Shown here one piece after another: positions 26,383 through 36,178 of a stretch of DNA of 48,477 bases. The DNA lies in assembly GCF_004349265.1 (NCBI RefSeq), contig NZ_SMFL01000027.1:1-48477 (forward strand), given 5' to 3'. Source of the DNA: Dyadobacter psychrotolerans. GTDB taxonomy: Bacteria > Bacteroidota > Bacteroidia > Cytophagales > Spirosomataceae. The notes under the pieces are model-generated. The model was not told the DNA's origin and did no database searches. It saw nothing but the letters and a program-made list of their open reading frames with translations. Every line of letters begins with the position of its first letter. The first letter of the stretch is position 1. The position numbers and the translations under genes are program-made.

Positions 26383-29103
26383 CTACTTCACGTTAATCGG
26401 TCCAAAATCAGTTCGGTCAATTGTGGTTCCGTCCCCCACTTTACCGGTCTGATTATAACCCGTGGACCACACAGTATCGTTTTCTTTTATAATATAAGTC
26501 GTATTACCTCCGGTTGATACGTACTTGACACCGCTGGCAACTTTCACAAAAGTATTTTTAGCAACTTTTGTCCCATCTCCAAGCTGACCATTGCTATTCT
26601 CACCGGTCGCAAATAAATCGTTATTGGTTTTGAGAACCAGGCTGTAGTTATTGTTGACAGATACTGATTTTACATTGTCCAGGATTTTGGCAAACCCGTT
26701 TTGTTGCAAATTCGATCCGATCCCCAACTCACCCTTGAGATTATAGCCCGCCCCGTGAAGTGTATTATCCGTTTTTACAACCAGACTATTAAAATTACTC
26801 GCCGCAATTGACCTCACGTTATCCATAATTTTAACTGCGGGGAAAATATCCATCATCGTACTCGAATTAAGCTGCTTTACAGCGTTACTTCCAGCGCCCC
26901 ACACGGTGCCGTCAGTTTTAAGTACCAATATGTGAGTCAGGCTTACTGAAACATCCTGTACACCATCCATGATTTTCGTGGGTGTAGCGGTGTAATCACC
27001 CTTGCCGGTAAACCGCTTGATCCCATCACCAAATGTCCAGAGAGAATTATCCGTTTTGATAACAAAGCCGCCGTACGGGCCAAGCACCAGGGACTTGCCA
27101 TCGTTCATTATTTTTTCGGGAGTAAGTACATTCGGTCCTTGAATAACTCCATTGCCGATCTGCCCGAAAGCATTGTAACCCGCCGCCCATACAGATCCAT
27201 CCTCTTTCAGGAAATACATGTGATAGGCATCATTCCCACTTGCAATGTCCTTGATCCCCTCCATAATTTTAATAAAAAAACCGTTGTTTTTTAATTCGGT
27301 GTTCCCTATTCCAAATCTTCCATGGTGATTCCAGCCAGACGCCCACAGCGTTCCGTCTGTTTTTAAAATGTACGAACTCACTCCAAATGTGGTTATTCTT
27401 TTAACACTCACGGCTTCCTGAATGATCGGCAACGGCATGTTATTTCTCCGGTCTGTTTCCTGAGCAAGCAATGCGGATTTTGTAACATCAGCATTGTTGG
27501 TGACTGCAACGTCGAAAATACAATTGCTCAGAAACGGTTCGTTGGTTACGCCTGCGGCCCGGCAGGTAGCGGCTGCCTTTATTTTTTGGTCCGCCGTAAG
27601 TATGGTTAAAGTGCGGGGGAAGTTCTTTTCGGTATAACTATCGGTATTCTTGCCTGAGTCATAATAGAAAAGCGAATTTGCCTGTGTGATACGCCAGCTG
27701 TCCGCAAAAGAGTTATAGAGTTCTGTAAAAAGAATCGTTCCGTCAGCTTTTAAAATATTTGCCCCGTTTTTCACCATGATGTCATTTTTCTTGTCGCCAT
27801 CATAATTACCCATCAGCCCCATCACTTTGCCTTTCCGGTTTTCGGAGAGATAGAGAAAGTAATCGATGAAAGACGAGTTTTGCAACACCACCTTCACAAG
27901 GTCTCCGTTTTTGGTAGTGATATTCAGTGTATTTGCCCCCTGCTTCGAGACAGATGCGCCGTCTTTCAATGACAGGGTTGTCAAACCAGCCAGATTCTGA
28001 AGCTGGTTGTTAACAAACAGACGGTTCGGGCTGACCGTAACACATACAACGTCGGTTCCGGTTTGCACTGCGACTGCGGTATTAAACGTTGCTAAACCTC
28101 TTTTATCCAGATCGTCCTGTCTGCTTTGCACCTCAAAATTATCTGTCGTTGAACGGGTCACACAAAATTCTCCTCTCCCCATGAAATCATACGGAACTCC
28201 ATCCAGTGTAACCAGGTGAGGATCGGCGGTTCCACTCGCGGGGTTGGGTTTGTTGTCTCCATCATTACCAGGCTTACATCCAGCTCGCTGACAACAAGGT
28301 AGTTTCATTTTGCCGCTGAAATCCCAGGCATATAACAGTGATTGATAAACGCAGTCGGCAGCAGGAGCATTTCTTTTAGCCCATTCAGAACAGTGCCCAT
28401 CGAACCCGTATTGATTTTTAACTCTTTTTTTCACAGCATCACGCATGACTTTTGCAATAACTGCACCCACCACTGTTTCTGTAAATAACGTAGCTACCAA
28501 ACCTGTACCTGCCATGGCAGCTGTTGCCAGAATATCCAGTTTTGCACAATCGATTCCGCTCGTCCTTGCATTGAAATTATTTTGATACAACCTCTTTTGA
28601 AGTTCACTCCAAAATGCGGCCATTTGAACGCTAATCTCTGAGTATCCGGGAGTTGATATCTCCTTATCATTCATGATATCGTACACCTGATATCTGACGA
28701 TTCTTGTAGCTAAGTTTATCTCCAAAAACTTTATCTGATAAACAATGTCTCCATCTGCTGATTTAAAAAGATATGATGAAGGGAGATTAGTAGCAGGTGA
28801 AACATCTATAGAACAGGTTCCGCCAGACTCGTCTAAAAAGGTCATGTTGCTCAGGCTAGTCCCAACCGAGCCATTTTTCATCATTCCGGAAAATATAACA
28901 TCAGTCTTTGATACAGAATCTTGAGCTACGGCAAACGCGTATAAAGAATCCCGGATCTGGACGTTATTATCCAGGGCGCTGATCAAATAGTTACTGTAGT
29001 CAGATTCACTTTCGGATGGATCAGTATCCAAAAGAGACTTATCCTTGCAAGAACCCAACCCAAGTAAAATTACCAGGAAGAGGTATAAAGTATTTTTTTT
29101 CAT
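26383..29103 (-). CDS. Large lipoprotein with vWD and RCC1 repeats
   Basis: A 906-residue lipoprotein: signal peptide with lipobox LGSC (Cys at 19); an N-terminal helical/beta region to about 285 that contains several cysteines (CPxCC-like LPCCQRAGC near 268-276); a von Willebrand factor type D-like domain about 293-475 (DPHLVTLDGVPYDFMGRGEF, later GLMGNYDGDKKND); then an RCC1-type beta-propeller about 570-906 with repeats of the form LKTDGTLWASGWNxxGxxGxG. RCC1 folds and vWD domains bind proteins, so this is probably a surface adhesin or scaffold. It belongs to the minus-strand signalling cluster by position and direction. No catalytic motif is seen. Confidence 0.82.
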   Translation of the reverse strand: MKKNTLYLFLVILLGLGSCKDKSLLDTDPSESESDYSNYLISALDNNVQIRDSLYAFAVAQDSVSKTDVIFSGMMKNGSVGTSLSNMTFLDESGGTCSIDVSPATNLPSSYLFKSADGDIVYQIKFLEINLATRIVRYQVYDIMNDKEISTPGYSEISVQMAAFWSELQKRLYQNNFNARTSGIDCAKLDILATAAMAGTGLVATLFTETVVGAVIAKVMRDAVKKRVKNQYGFDGHCSEWAKRNAPAADCVYQSLLYAWDFSGKMKLPCCQRAGCKPGNDGDNKPNPASGTADPHLVTLDGVPYDFMGRGEFCVTRSTTDNFEVQSRQDDLDKRGLATFNTAVAVQTGTDVVCVTVSPNRLFVNNQLQNLAGLTTLSLKDGASVSKQGANTLNITTKNGDLVKVVLQNSSFIDYFLYLSENRKGKVMGLMGNYDGDKKNDIMVKNGANILKADGTILFTELYNSFADSWRITQANSLFYYDSGKNTDSYTEKNFPRTLTILTADQKIKAAATCRAAGVTNEPFLSNCIFDVAVTNNADVTKSALLAQETDRRNNMPLPIIQEAVSVKRITTFGVSSYILKTDGTLWASGWNHHGRFGIGNTELKNNGFFIKIMEGIKDIASGNDAYHMYFLKEDGSVWAAGYNAFGQIGNGVIQGPNVLTPEKIMNDGKSLVLGPYGGFVIKTDNSLWTFGDGIKRFTGKGDYTATPTKIMDGVQDVSVSLTHILVLKTDGTVWGAGSNAVKQLNSSTMMDIFPAVKIMDNVRSIAASNFNSLVVKTDNTLHGAGYNLKGELGIGSNLQQNGFAKILDNVKSVSVNNNYSLVLKTNNDLFATGENSNGQLGDGTKVAKNTFVKVASGVKYVSTGGNTTYIIKENDTVWSTGYNQTGKVGDGTTIDRTDFGPINVK

Positions 29104-29225
29104 CAGTGATATTCGATTAATATGTTTATAACGAGCTTAACCAGTAAGCTTTTTCAAATAGATTTTTAAAAACAATCAGATATTGGCGGAGATATGGTGA
29201 GGAATTTGACCCTTCATATAATTTT

Positions 29226-29861
29226 CTAAAAACTCCTGATTGGAATGAATGGCCCTTTTACATCGAATCTTGTGAGCAATTGAGGGTTGGTAAGCCCGAT
29301 GTCTCGTATAGTTCCGTTGGACAGGTCTACTGCCTTGTTCAGTATCAATAGGCCGGCATTTGCCGCATCTTCCAGATTACTGCTGAAATAAATCCCTGAA
29401 AGCGTAACACCTGGCAATTTGCTCTTGCTTTTGTATATCTCCTGAAGTTCGCCCACCGAAGGCAAATACCAGTCACTAAAGCACTCCCCGATAACCAGCG
29501 CATCGCAAATACCAGCGATGTATGGTGTGGCGCTGGTGCCCATCAATTTGTCAGTATTGGACTTACCGTTACCAATAGACGTTTGGGTTGGAAGATCAAA
29601 ATTTCCGGGTGTAAGATAGGGCGCCTTGTCGGGCCACCAGGCTGCGTTATACTGTGGCAACAGTTCCGGCAGTGGCATTACCATCCCGTGTTTTTCAGAG
29701 TCGTCAACGTAAAACACCACTCCACCGTGAGCCTTGTCGCCTACTTTTACTTTTTGAACATTTTCGGTTGCGTCGCAGGGCTGGGGATTTTCGGTCTTGT
29801 CATTTTTTGCGCAAGAGAGAAGCGCTGCAAAAAAGACAACGTACAAAATTCTGCTTTTCAT
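29226..29861 (-). CDS. DUF1566/Lcl-like lipoprotein (211 aa)
   Basis: A lipoprotein with lipobox LLSCAKND (Cys at about 17). The mature part carries VGDKAHGGVVFYVDDSEKHG and SDWYLPSVGELQEIYKSK, the 'GGVVFYVD...G' and 'WxLPSxxEL' motifs of DUF1566/Lcl-type C-terminal domains, which are distantly C-type-lectin-like and occur on surface proteins. An in-frame ATG 11 codons earlier (29894) is possible, but the start at 29861 directly precedes the signal peptide. It sits between the MORN genes and the RCC1/vWD gene in the same direction. Ligand unknown. Confidence 0.72.
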   Translation of the reverse strand: MKSRILYVVFFAALLSCAKNDKTENPQPCDATENVQKVKVGDKAHGGVVFYVDDSEKHGMVMPLPELLPQYNAAWWPDKAPYLTPGNFDLPTQTSIGNGKSNTDKLMGTSATPYIAGICDALVIGECFSDWYLPSVGELQEIYKSKSKLPGVTLSGIYFSSNLEDAANAGLLILNKAVDLSNGTIRDIGLTNPQLLTRFDVKGPFIPIRSF

Positions 29862-30109
29862 AATGAACCTGTTTGAGTTAATAATTGATTTCAACTATTA
29901 ATACCCCAGGTCGGAAAAAGGTAAGTGCCCTTTTTTGTCTTCTCTTAAAATATTTTACCAATGCCAGACAATTAGGCACATAAATGGTTTTTAATCAGAC
30001 AATAAAAATCCCTCCGCCAGGTGAGCCGGGCGGTAAGTCTAAATAAAATAAAATTATTGGATCACCAGAGATAGCTAAATTCAAAAGAAGTATAATTCCT
30101 TAATCATTG

Positions 30110-31387
30110 TCACCTCTTGCCTGGATACTTTTCAACAGGTTTGTCATTTTTAAATTTACCGGAATAAAGCAGTTTACGTTTTATATCGTAACATTTTCCA
30201 TAACCATCTTTCACCCCATTTTTCCATTCGCCCTCATAGACAACGCATTTAGGGCAGTTCGTGATAAATAAATTAGGAGCGGCAGTAAAGCGTCCGAGGC
30301 CATTATATTTGTCGTCCAACCATTGACCCTCGTAAAAATCTCCGTTGGCGTAGTTATACTTACCATACCCACTTTTTTCACCTTCTTTTAGTGGACCTAC
30401 ATACTTCTCACCATTAGCAAAACTCCATACAACACCTTCTTTCAGCTCTCCATTTTCGAATATCATTTCCATGTTGCTGCTATCTGGAAAGTGTGTTATG
30501 GCTCTCCCAATTGGCACATTATTTTTAAAATCAACCTCAATACGATCTCCATCTTCGGTATATATTTTAACCGGCCCATTTGCTTCTTCATTGGTTAAAG
30601 TTCCAACAATGCGTTGACCATTTTTCGAATGAATCGTTACCTCTCCAACAAAAATCTCATTTTTTAAATATCCTTCGAGTCTGTCACCGTCCTGCATAAA
30701 CCAGGTGGCACAGCCGCTCAATTCCCCATTCTCCGATTTAATTTCCACACGGCTTTTGTCAGGGGGATATATTTTCTGTATTCCGACCATCTTATTATCT
30801 TTATAAAATAGTTCATATTTACTGCCGTCTTTTACGTGGGAAATGAATGGCCCATTCAGCATGTCATTTTTATAATTTCCTTCGTAACGACTTCCATCCG
30901 GATAAGTCGCACGACAAGGCCCGTTCCTCTTGCCCTTGACCCAGGTTGCATCTTCCCAGCCCGACGATTTAGTGTAAGCGTTATAATCTGCTTTGCCTTT
31001 TCCGTGTGGTTTTTTGTTTAAGATGTAACCTTTGTAGTTAAATTTTTCATTTTTATAATCAATCAGGCCTCTTAGTACTCCAAAATATGGTTTTGCCGAG
31101 CCACCCGTTCCCTCAGCTTCTCTGCTCCTCTCCAACCTTAGCCTTTCCTCCTTATTCCTTTTTGATTGTAATTCCCTTTGATCTATTTCCACCAAACGCT
31201 GCTTGCAATACGCATCATCCTTCTTAATTTTCAAAGCAAGGTTAAACTTGGTTCTGGCACAGGTGTAATCACTGATCTGAAGGCAAACTTCCGCCCCATC
31301 ACGGATCCTTAGGTAATCCTTGTCCAACTGTGCATAGGCCGTTGATACAAGAAAATAAAACAATATGGCGGTAACAATCTTTAACAT
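30110..31387 (-). CDS. Secreted MORN-repeat protein, copy 1
   Basis: A 425-residue exported protein. After the signal peptide (VSTAYAQ) lies a module of about 50 residues with three conserved cysteines (EVCLQISDYTCARTKF and later DAYCKQRL), then a charged linker, then MORN-type repeats from about 110 to the end (GKGKADYN, GSRYEGNYKNDMLNGPF, YEGQWLDDKYNGLGRF, YEGEWKNGVKDGYGKCY). MORN hairpins bind lipids or proteins. It is a close paralogue of the next gene upstream (31451-32740), including the C-terminal K.YPxK.. tail. It follows that gene by 63 bases and belongs to the kinase operon. Confidence 0.82.
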   Translation of the reverse strand: MLKIVTAILFYFLVSTAYAQLDKDYLRIRDGAEVCLQISDYTCARTKFNLALKIKKDDAYCKQRLVEIDQRELQSKRNKEERLRLERSREAEGTGGSAKPYFGVLRGLIDYKNEKFNYKGYILNKKPHGKGKADYNAYTKSSGWEDATWVKGKRNGPCRATYPDGSRYEGNYKNDMLNGPFISHVKDGSKYELFYKDNKMVGIQKIYPPDKSRVEIKSENGELSGCATWFMQDGDRLEGYLKNEIFVGEVTIHSKNGQRIVGTLTNEEANGPVKIYTEDGDRIEVDFKNNVPIGRAITHFPDSSNMEMIFENGELKEGVVWSFANGEKYVGPLKEGEKSGYGKYNYANGDFYEGQWLDDKYNGLGRFTAAPNLFITNCPKCVVYEGEWKNGVKDGYGKCYDIKRKLLYSGKFKNDKPVEKYPGKR

Positions 31388-31450
31388 ATTCTGGTTGAGT
31401 AGGGTTAAAAGCAGTAATCTATATCTTACATTGGATGCATTCCTTTGTTT

Positions 31451-32740
31451 TTACTTTTTCTTGCTAGGGTACTTCCCGGTGGGCCTGTCGTTTTCAAATT
31501 TCCCGTCGTAAAGCAACTTGCCATCAACGTTATAACATTTCCCGTAACCATTTTTCAACCCGTTTTTCCATTCACCTTCATAGGTTATGCAACCAATGCA
31601 ATTCTTCACAAAGTCAGTATACGGAGCTGTTACACGTCCCAATCCATGCATTATCCCATTTACCCATTGTCCCTCATAATACCATCCATCTGCAAAGAAA
31701 AATTTACCAAATCCATTCATTCCACCATTTTTTAGTTCTCCGATGTATTTTCCGCCATTGAGGAAAATCCAAGTTGCATCACCTTTTGGCGTTCCATTTT
31801 CATAAAACTCTTCAATAGTACTTCCATCTGACAAGTATGTTACCCCCCTCCCATCCTCCTTATTATTTTTAACATTGCCCTCAAAACGATTTCCATTTGA
31901 GAAGTAAGCTTTGAGAGGCCCGTTAAATGTTCCGTTGCTCCATGTTCCAACTTTCCGAATATCCAGCATTTTATCACTGCTGTACGAAGTTACTTCACCC
32001 TGAAAGTCGGTGTCTTTATAATAGCCAACTAGCTTATTCCCTCCGACAAAATACAGAGTAGCCCATCCTTCCATCTCACCATTTTCCGATTTAACTTCTA
32101 TCCGGGTTTTATCGGGGTAGAATATTTTTTGGATTCCCGAAAACTTATCCGCTTTGTAAAAGGTCTCGTAGCTTGTACCGTCTTTTACAGAAAAGAAGAA
32201 GGCTCCCTCTAATTTTTCATCCTTGAAAGTACAAGCGTAGTGATTCCCATTAGGATAATGGCCCTTTGCTGGTCCATTCTTTTTCCCGTTGACCCAGGTT
32301 GCTTCTTCCCAACCAGCCACCTTATTGTAGGCATTGTAATCGGCCCTGCCTTTGCCATACGGGAGCTTTTTTAGGACATATCCGGAGTAATCAAACTTTT
32401 CATTATTGGAGTCAATAAGCCCTTTTAACATTCCGTAGGATGGTTTTGCAGGGGCCGACCTTCCATCGGTGGCGTTGCTCTTTGCCAACCTCAACCTTTC
32501 TTCTTTGTTCTTTTTTAGTTGTATTTCCCGTTCGTCGATATATGCCAAACGCTGCCTGCAATACGTGTCATTCGTTTTGATTTTTAAGGCAAGGTTATAC
32601 TTGGTTTTGGCACAAGCGTAATCCCTGGTCTCCAGACAAAGCTCTGCCTCGCTCCGAATCCTTACATAATCCGCATCCAACTGTGCGTAGGCTGTTGACA
32701 CGATCAGGTAAAACAGCACGGCGACAATAATCTTCCTCAT
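31451..32740 (-). CDS. Secreted MORN-repeat protein, copy 2
   Basis: A 429-residue paralogue of the gene at 30110-31387, aligned along the whole length. It has the same parts: signal peptide, three-cysteine module (AELCLETRDYACAKTKY, DTYCRQRL), charged linker with KKNKEERLRLAKS, then MORN repeats (KGHYPNG, GWYYEGQWVNGIMHGLGRV, TYEGEWKNGLKNGYGKCY). Its start lies three bases after the stop of the kinase gene, so the two are translated from one message. This tight coupling suggests the MORN protein works with the kinase, perhaps as an envelope partner of its outer C-terminal domain (inference). Confidence 0.85.
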   Translation of the reverse strand: MRKIIVAVLFYLIVSTAYAQLDADYVRIRSEAELCLETRDYACAKTKYNLALKIKTNDTYCRQRLAYIDEREIQLKKNKEERLRLAKSNATDGRSAPAKPSYGMLKGLIDSNNEKFDYSGYVLKKLPYGKGRADYNAYNKVAGWEEATWVNGKKNGPAKGHYPNGNHYACTFKDEKLEGAFFFSVKDGTSYETFYKADKFSGIQKIFYPDKTRIEVKSENGEMEGWATLYFVGGNKLVGYYKDTDFQGEVTSYSSDKMLDIRKVGTWSNGTFNGPLKAYFSNGNRFEGNVKNNKEDGRGVTYLSDGSTIEEFYENGTPKGDATWIFLNGGKYIGELKNGGMNGFGKFFFADGWYYEGQWVNGIMHGLGRVTAPYTDFVKNCIGCITYEGEWKNGLKNGYGKCYNVDGKLLYDGKFENDRPTGKYPSKKK

Positions 32741-32743
32741 ATT

Positions 32744-34900
32744 TTATTCGCGTTTTTCAGGCTGCCCCCCCGGAGCAATATTCCGGTAATAATTGGCCAG
32801 CTGCAAATAATTTGCGTTTCCCACCGAATCTTCTTTTAATTCCTGTGCTCTGGAAAAAAAAATTGCGAAGGCACTGTCAGCCAGAACGGGTTTTAAAAAA
32901 ACCGCCTTTTTAAAATAAGTTTCGGAAACAACGTCTTTATCCGTTCCTTGCGCCAGTTCTTCCTGTCCCATCGTAAAGAGTGAGTCTGCTTGCCTGCCAT
33001 CCGCAAGCTCCTTTTCATAAAATAGCTCAATACGTCGTTGCTTCGCTGAGTAATTCAAAAATTGTTTCACACCGAAAAAAAGCAGAACCGCCACAACCGG
33101 GATCGCATAAAACAGCTTGTTGATTGCCTTTTTAGGGGCACTTGGTGTGAGTTCCGTGGTAATAAACCTTACCTGGCTTTCCTGGCGTAAAATCTCTCCC
33201 CGGTAGTGCACCTCTAACGCCAGCTCAGCTTCATTCGTGGCTACGATGGTCGTATTACCCGACTTTCCAACCCACCGATTCAGGCCGAATTGGGCAGATC
33301 GTAAAGCAATTTTATCTGAATCTCCGTCTACCTGCCAGGATACCATTATTGTGTTACCCGGTTTTACACGATCCGGACTGATCTTAAAAGTTTTGATTGT
33401 AGGATTAACAACAACATGCTTTTCGTCGGTGAGTGGCTCCGGATGTACCGGCCCGTCATTTGAATCTGTCGGCAGATTCACTTCATTCATTTTTGCAAGA
33501 CATTTCTCTATTCCTGGCCTGGCAGCAGCATGATCCGCGTCCATGGAGAGTACATTTTCGAATAAAGTTATGGCATGTATATAATTTTGTTTCGCGAAGG
33601 ACTCATAGGCTAAATCCATCAATCCCTCGATTTTAGCAGCTTTTTCTTGCAGTTCCTTGGCTTCTTTGATAAGCTCATTGACCTTTACCAGGCCTTCTTT
33701 TGCCTCCACCCGGCCTCCGTCCGATTCAAGTATTGATACATAAACTTGCTGCGCTTCCTCCAGCGCACCTTTGGCCAGATAATCCTCGGCAACCCGCAGC
33801 TTTTTCTTTATTTCTATTTCCTGTTGTATTAAGGACTCGTAGCGAGACACTAATTCGGATACCTCCACATAGTCAGGCCTCAGCAATTCCAGCCGTTTCA
33901 ATAACACCTTCGCCTCCTCAAGATCACCCCCTTCCAGTAGTTGTTTGGCTTTCTCAATTTGCTCTGGTATTTCTTCTAAAATATTAATCAATTCAACGGC
34001 ACTTTGCGCCCTTTCTCTGAAATCCCGCACAAGGCAGCGACGAATAACTTTTTGATATTTATCAGGCTTTTCAGAAACTTGGGCGTAAACATTTTCCAGA
34101 TCGAACTGTGTAATTTTCAATTCAATATCGCGGTCGAAACTCTCTGTACCTGGTTTGAGGTCAGAGTAAAAAGGAAGCCGTTTTGTAAGGATCTTAAATA
34201 ACATCACCCCAAACGCCCACAAATCCAGGTTACTGTAAAACTCGCTACCCGTTCCCAGAATCTGTTCCGGTGACTTGTATGGCCCGGTCCCTCTGCCACT
34301 CGACAATTTCTCAAAATTTTCCGCCGCATCATCCCCTTGTACAACGGCCTTCGAAATACCAAAATCAGTAATAAGTGGGATGAATTGCCCCCGGCGTTCC
34401 GCAATAAGTATATTGTGTGGTTTAAGATCCCGATGCGTAATACTGACATGCTTTCCTTCCGAATTCAGAAATCCCTCGTGTAAGAACTTCAAACCGCTCA
34501 GAATTCCCAGCAGGATAGCATCTGTTTGCTCAGGAGTTAACGTTACCTTACTATCTCTATTGAAAAACAGATTATCAAGATTGCCTTTCGGGTAGTATTG
34601 CAGGATCGCCACGTCAAAGTTTTCCGACTCTGATTTTACCCGGTACCCTATCAAATAGCGGGCAATATTCTTATCCTTAGGTACTGCACTGCCCAACAAG
34701 ACTTCATCCAGCAAATTTTTATCAGTCGCCGATTTTTTGATGGCTACTTCCTGATGTCCCTTAACATCGTATCCTTTGTAAACTGAGCCATAGCCGCCAC
34801 TTCCCAGAAAGTCATCGTCACCTTTTATAGCACCGAAATTAACTTCGTACAAATTGCTGAATTCTGCAAAGGTGATCGTTTTATAATTTTCAGGATTCAT
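32744..34900 (-). CDS. Transmembrane Ser/Thr protein kinase (Hanks type)
   Basis: A 718-residue kinase. The catalytic domain covers about 20-310: glycine loop LGSGGYGSVYKGY (32-44), Lys55 in EVAIKK, catalytic loop HRDLKPHN (Asp158), ITDFGISK (Asp179) and PYKSPEQILG. All residues for catalysis are present. Helical TPR-like repeats with coiled coil follow (about 310-475), then a beta-sandwich (SPDRVKPGNTIMVSWQVDG, about 505-580), a membrane helix (about 596-615) and a 100-residue outer segment. It lies in one operon with PP2C, FHA, WG and MORN genes. The WG gene ends 148 bases upstream and the MORN gene starts three bases downstream. Substrates are probably the FHA partners or the membrane protein of the cluster (inference). 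Confidence 0.93.
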   Translation of the reverse strand: MNPENYKTITFAEFSNLYEVNFGAIKGDDDFLGSGGYGSVYKGYDVKGHQEVAIKKSATDKNLLDEVLLGSAVPKDKNIARYLIGYRVKSESENFDVAILQYYPKGNLDNLFFNRDSKVTLTPEQTDAILLGILSGLKFLHEGFLNSEGKHVSITHRDLKPHNILIAERRGQFIPLITDFGISKAVVQGDDAAENFEKLSSGRGTGPYKSPEQILGTGSEFYSNLDLWAFGVMLFKILTKRLPFYSDLKPGTESFDRDIELKITQFDLENVYAQVSEKPDKYQKVIRRCLVRDFRERAQSAVELINILEEIPEQIEKAKQLLEGGDLEEAKVLLKRLELLRPDYVEVSELVSRYESLIQQEIEIKKKLRVAEDYLAKGALEEAQQVYVSILESDGGRVEAKEGLVKVNELIKEAKELQEKAAKIEGLMDLAYESFAKQNYIHAITLFENVLSMDADHAAARPGIEKCLAKMNEVNLPTDSNDGPVHPEPLTDEKHVVVNPTIKTFKISPDRVKPGNTIMVSWQVDGDSDKIALRSAQFGLNRWVGKSGNTTIVATNEAELALEVHYRGEILRQESQVRFITTELTPSAPKKAINKLFYAIPVVAVLLFFGVKQFLNYSAKQRRIELFYEKELADGRQADSLFTMGQEELAQGTDKDVVSETYFKKAVFLKPVLADSAFAIFFSRAQELKEDSVGNANYLQLANYYRNIAPGGQPEKRE

Positions 34901-35048
34901 CGTGAGTATTTGACTTGCAAAGTTGTTAGGCGCTCCGCATTTATTGGAAAATTAACTAAAAAAGGATTTGGCTAATTGCTGATTATGTAAAAATCATATG
35001 GATAGGATATTTTATCGTCTTCTGTCGTCAGAATTAGCATTTGGATTA

Positions 35049-36164
35049 CTAATGAACAATTGTTCGTCTACCCTCTTTATCAATCTTAAATTCCTCGCCG
35101 TCTTTCGTTACCTTGGCGTAATAATTTTTGAAGTCATCAACATAGTCATATTGGAACGGGATAACTACTCTCCCGGTTGTATCTATGAAGCCCCATCGTC
35201 CTCCATTTTTTTTTACGGCTGCTAAACCCTCACTGAAATGATGTACACTATGATATTCCAAAGGAATAATTAGTGTACCAGTTCTGTCTATAAATCCCCG
35301 CTTTCCACCTTTATTTACAGATGCAAGACCTTCGGCAAACATGGATGCATCGTCATACTGTATTGGAATGACCATTTTACCTGCTTTATCTACAAATCCA
35401 TATTTCTTGTCCTTTTGAACTCCTGCCAAGCCTTCACTGTAGTAATGAGCATCATCATAAACCATTGGAACAACTAGTTTACCCATTTTATTTATAAATC
35501 CATATTTCTTGTCCTTTTTCACATGTGCTAAACCTTCATTAAAATCGCTTACAGAGTTATATTCAAATGGGATGACAATTTTGCCAGCTTTATTGATGAA
35601 CCCAAACTTTCCATTTTTGTCAACTGCGGCCAAACCTTCATTAAAACTTGTTAAAATTGTATAGTCAAAAGGAATAACCACTTTACCAGTTTTGTCTATG
35701 AATCCATATCTCCACATATCATCACCTGCTATACCTACACATGCCAGACCTTCGCTAAAATTAGCAGCAACCTTATAAGTGAATGGTATAACTACTTTAC
35801 CTTGCTCATCCACAAATCCCACCTTATCATCTAACCAATCGGGTTTCAACTGGATTTCATCATCAGGCTTTCTTTTGGTAACAACGTGCCTCACTTTAAC
35901 AGGCATTTTACTCTCCCGCTTCTTAACTTCAACCTCAGCAACGCGATTCTGCTTACAGTTTCCAATTTGCCGTTTACAATAAGGATCGTTAATCTTAATT
36001 TTAATGGCAAGACCATAGTTTTTCTCAGCACATGCATAATCCTTGTTGGCATAACAGTCGTCTGCCATTTTTTTATAGCGCAAAAAATCAGGATCCAGCT
36101 GGGCGAAGGCGTTTGCTACGGCAAGCAGCAGGATGATTAGTAAGAGTTGGGTTTTGGCAAACAT
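35049..36164 (-). CDS. Secreted WG-repeat protein with three-cysteine module
   Basis: A 371-residue exported protein. The signal peptide ends at NAFAQ. The next 50 residues have the same three-cysteine module as the MORN proteins of the operon (DDCYANKDYACAEKNYGLAIK, DPYCKRQI). After a basic linker there are seven WG-type repeats with the core GF[IV][DN]xxGKxVIPxxY...F.EGLA.V and a worn eighth at the end. WG repeats form beta structures thought to bind proteins. The ATG at 36164 directly precedes the signal peptide and is 14 bases past the PP2C stop; an in-frame ATG at 36197 would overlap that gene. Confidence 0.87.
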   Translation of the reverse strand: MFAKTQLLLIILLLAVANAFAQLDPDFLRYKKMADDCYANKDYACAEKNYGLAIKIKINDPYCKRQIGNCKQNRVAEVEVKKRESKMPVKVRHVVTKRKPDDEIQLKPDWLDDKVGFVDEQGKVVIPFTYKVAANFSEGLACVGIAGDDMWRYGFIDKTGKVVIPFDYTILTSFNEGLAAVDKNGKFGFINKAGKIVIPFEYNSVSDFNEGLAHVKKDKKYGFINKMGKLVVPMVYDDAHYYSEGLAGVQKDKKYGFVDKAGKMVIPIQYDDASMFAEGLASVNKGGKRGFIDRTGTLIIPLEYHSVHHFSEGLAAVKKNGGRWGFIDTTGRVVIPFQYDYVDDFKNYYAKVTKDGEEFKIDKEGRRTIVH

Positions 36165-36178
36165 AGGTCCTAAAATAT

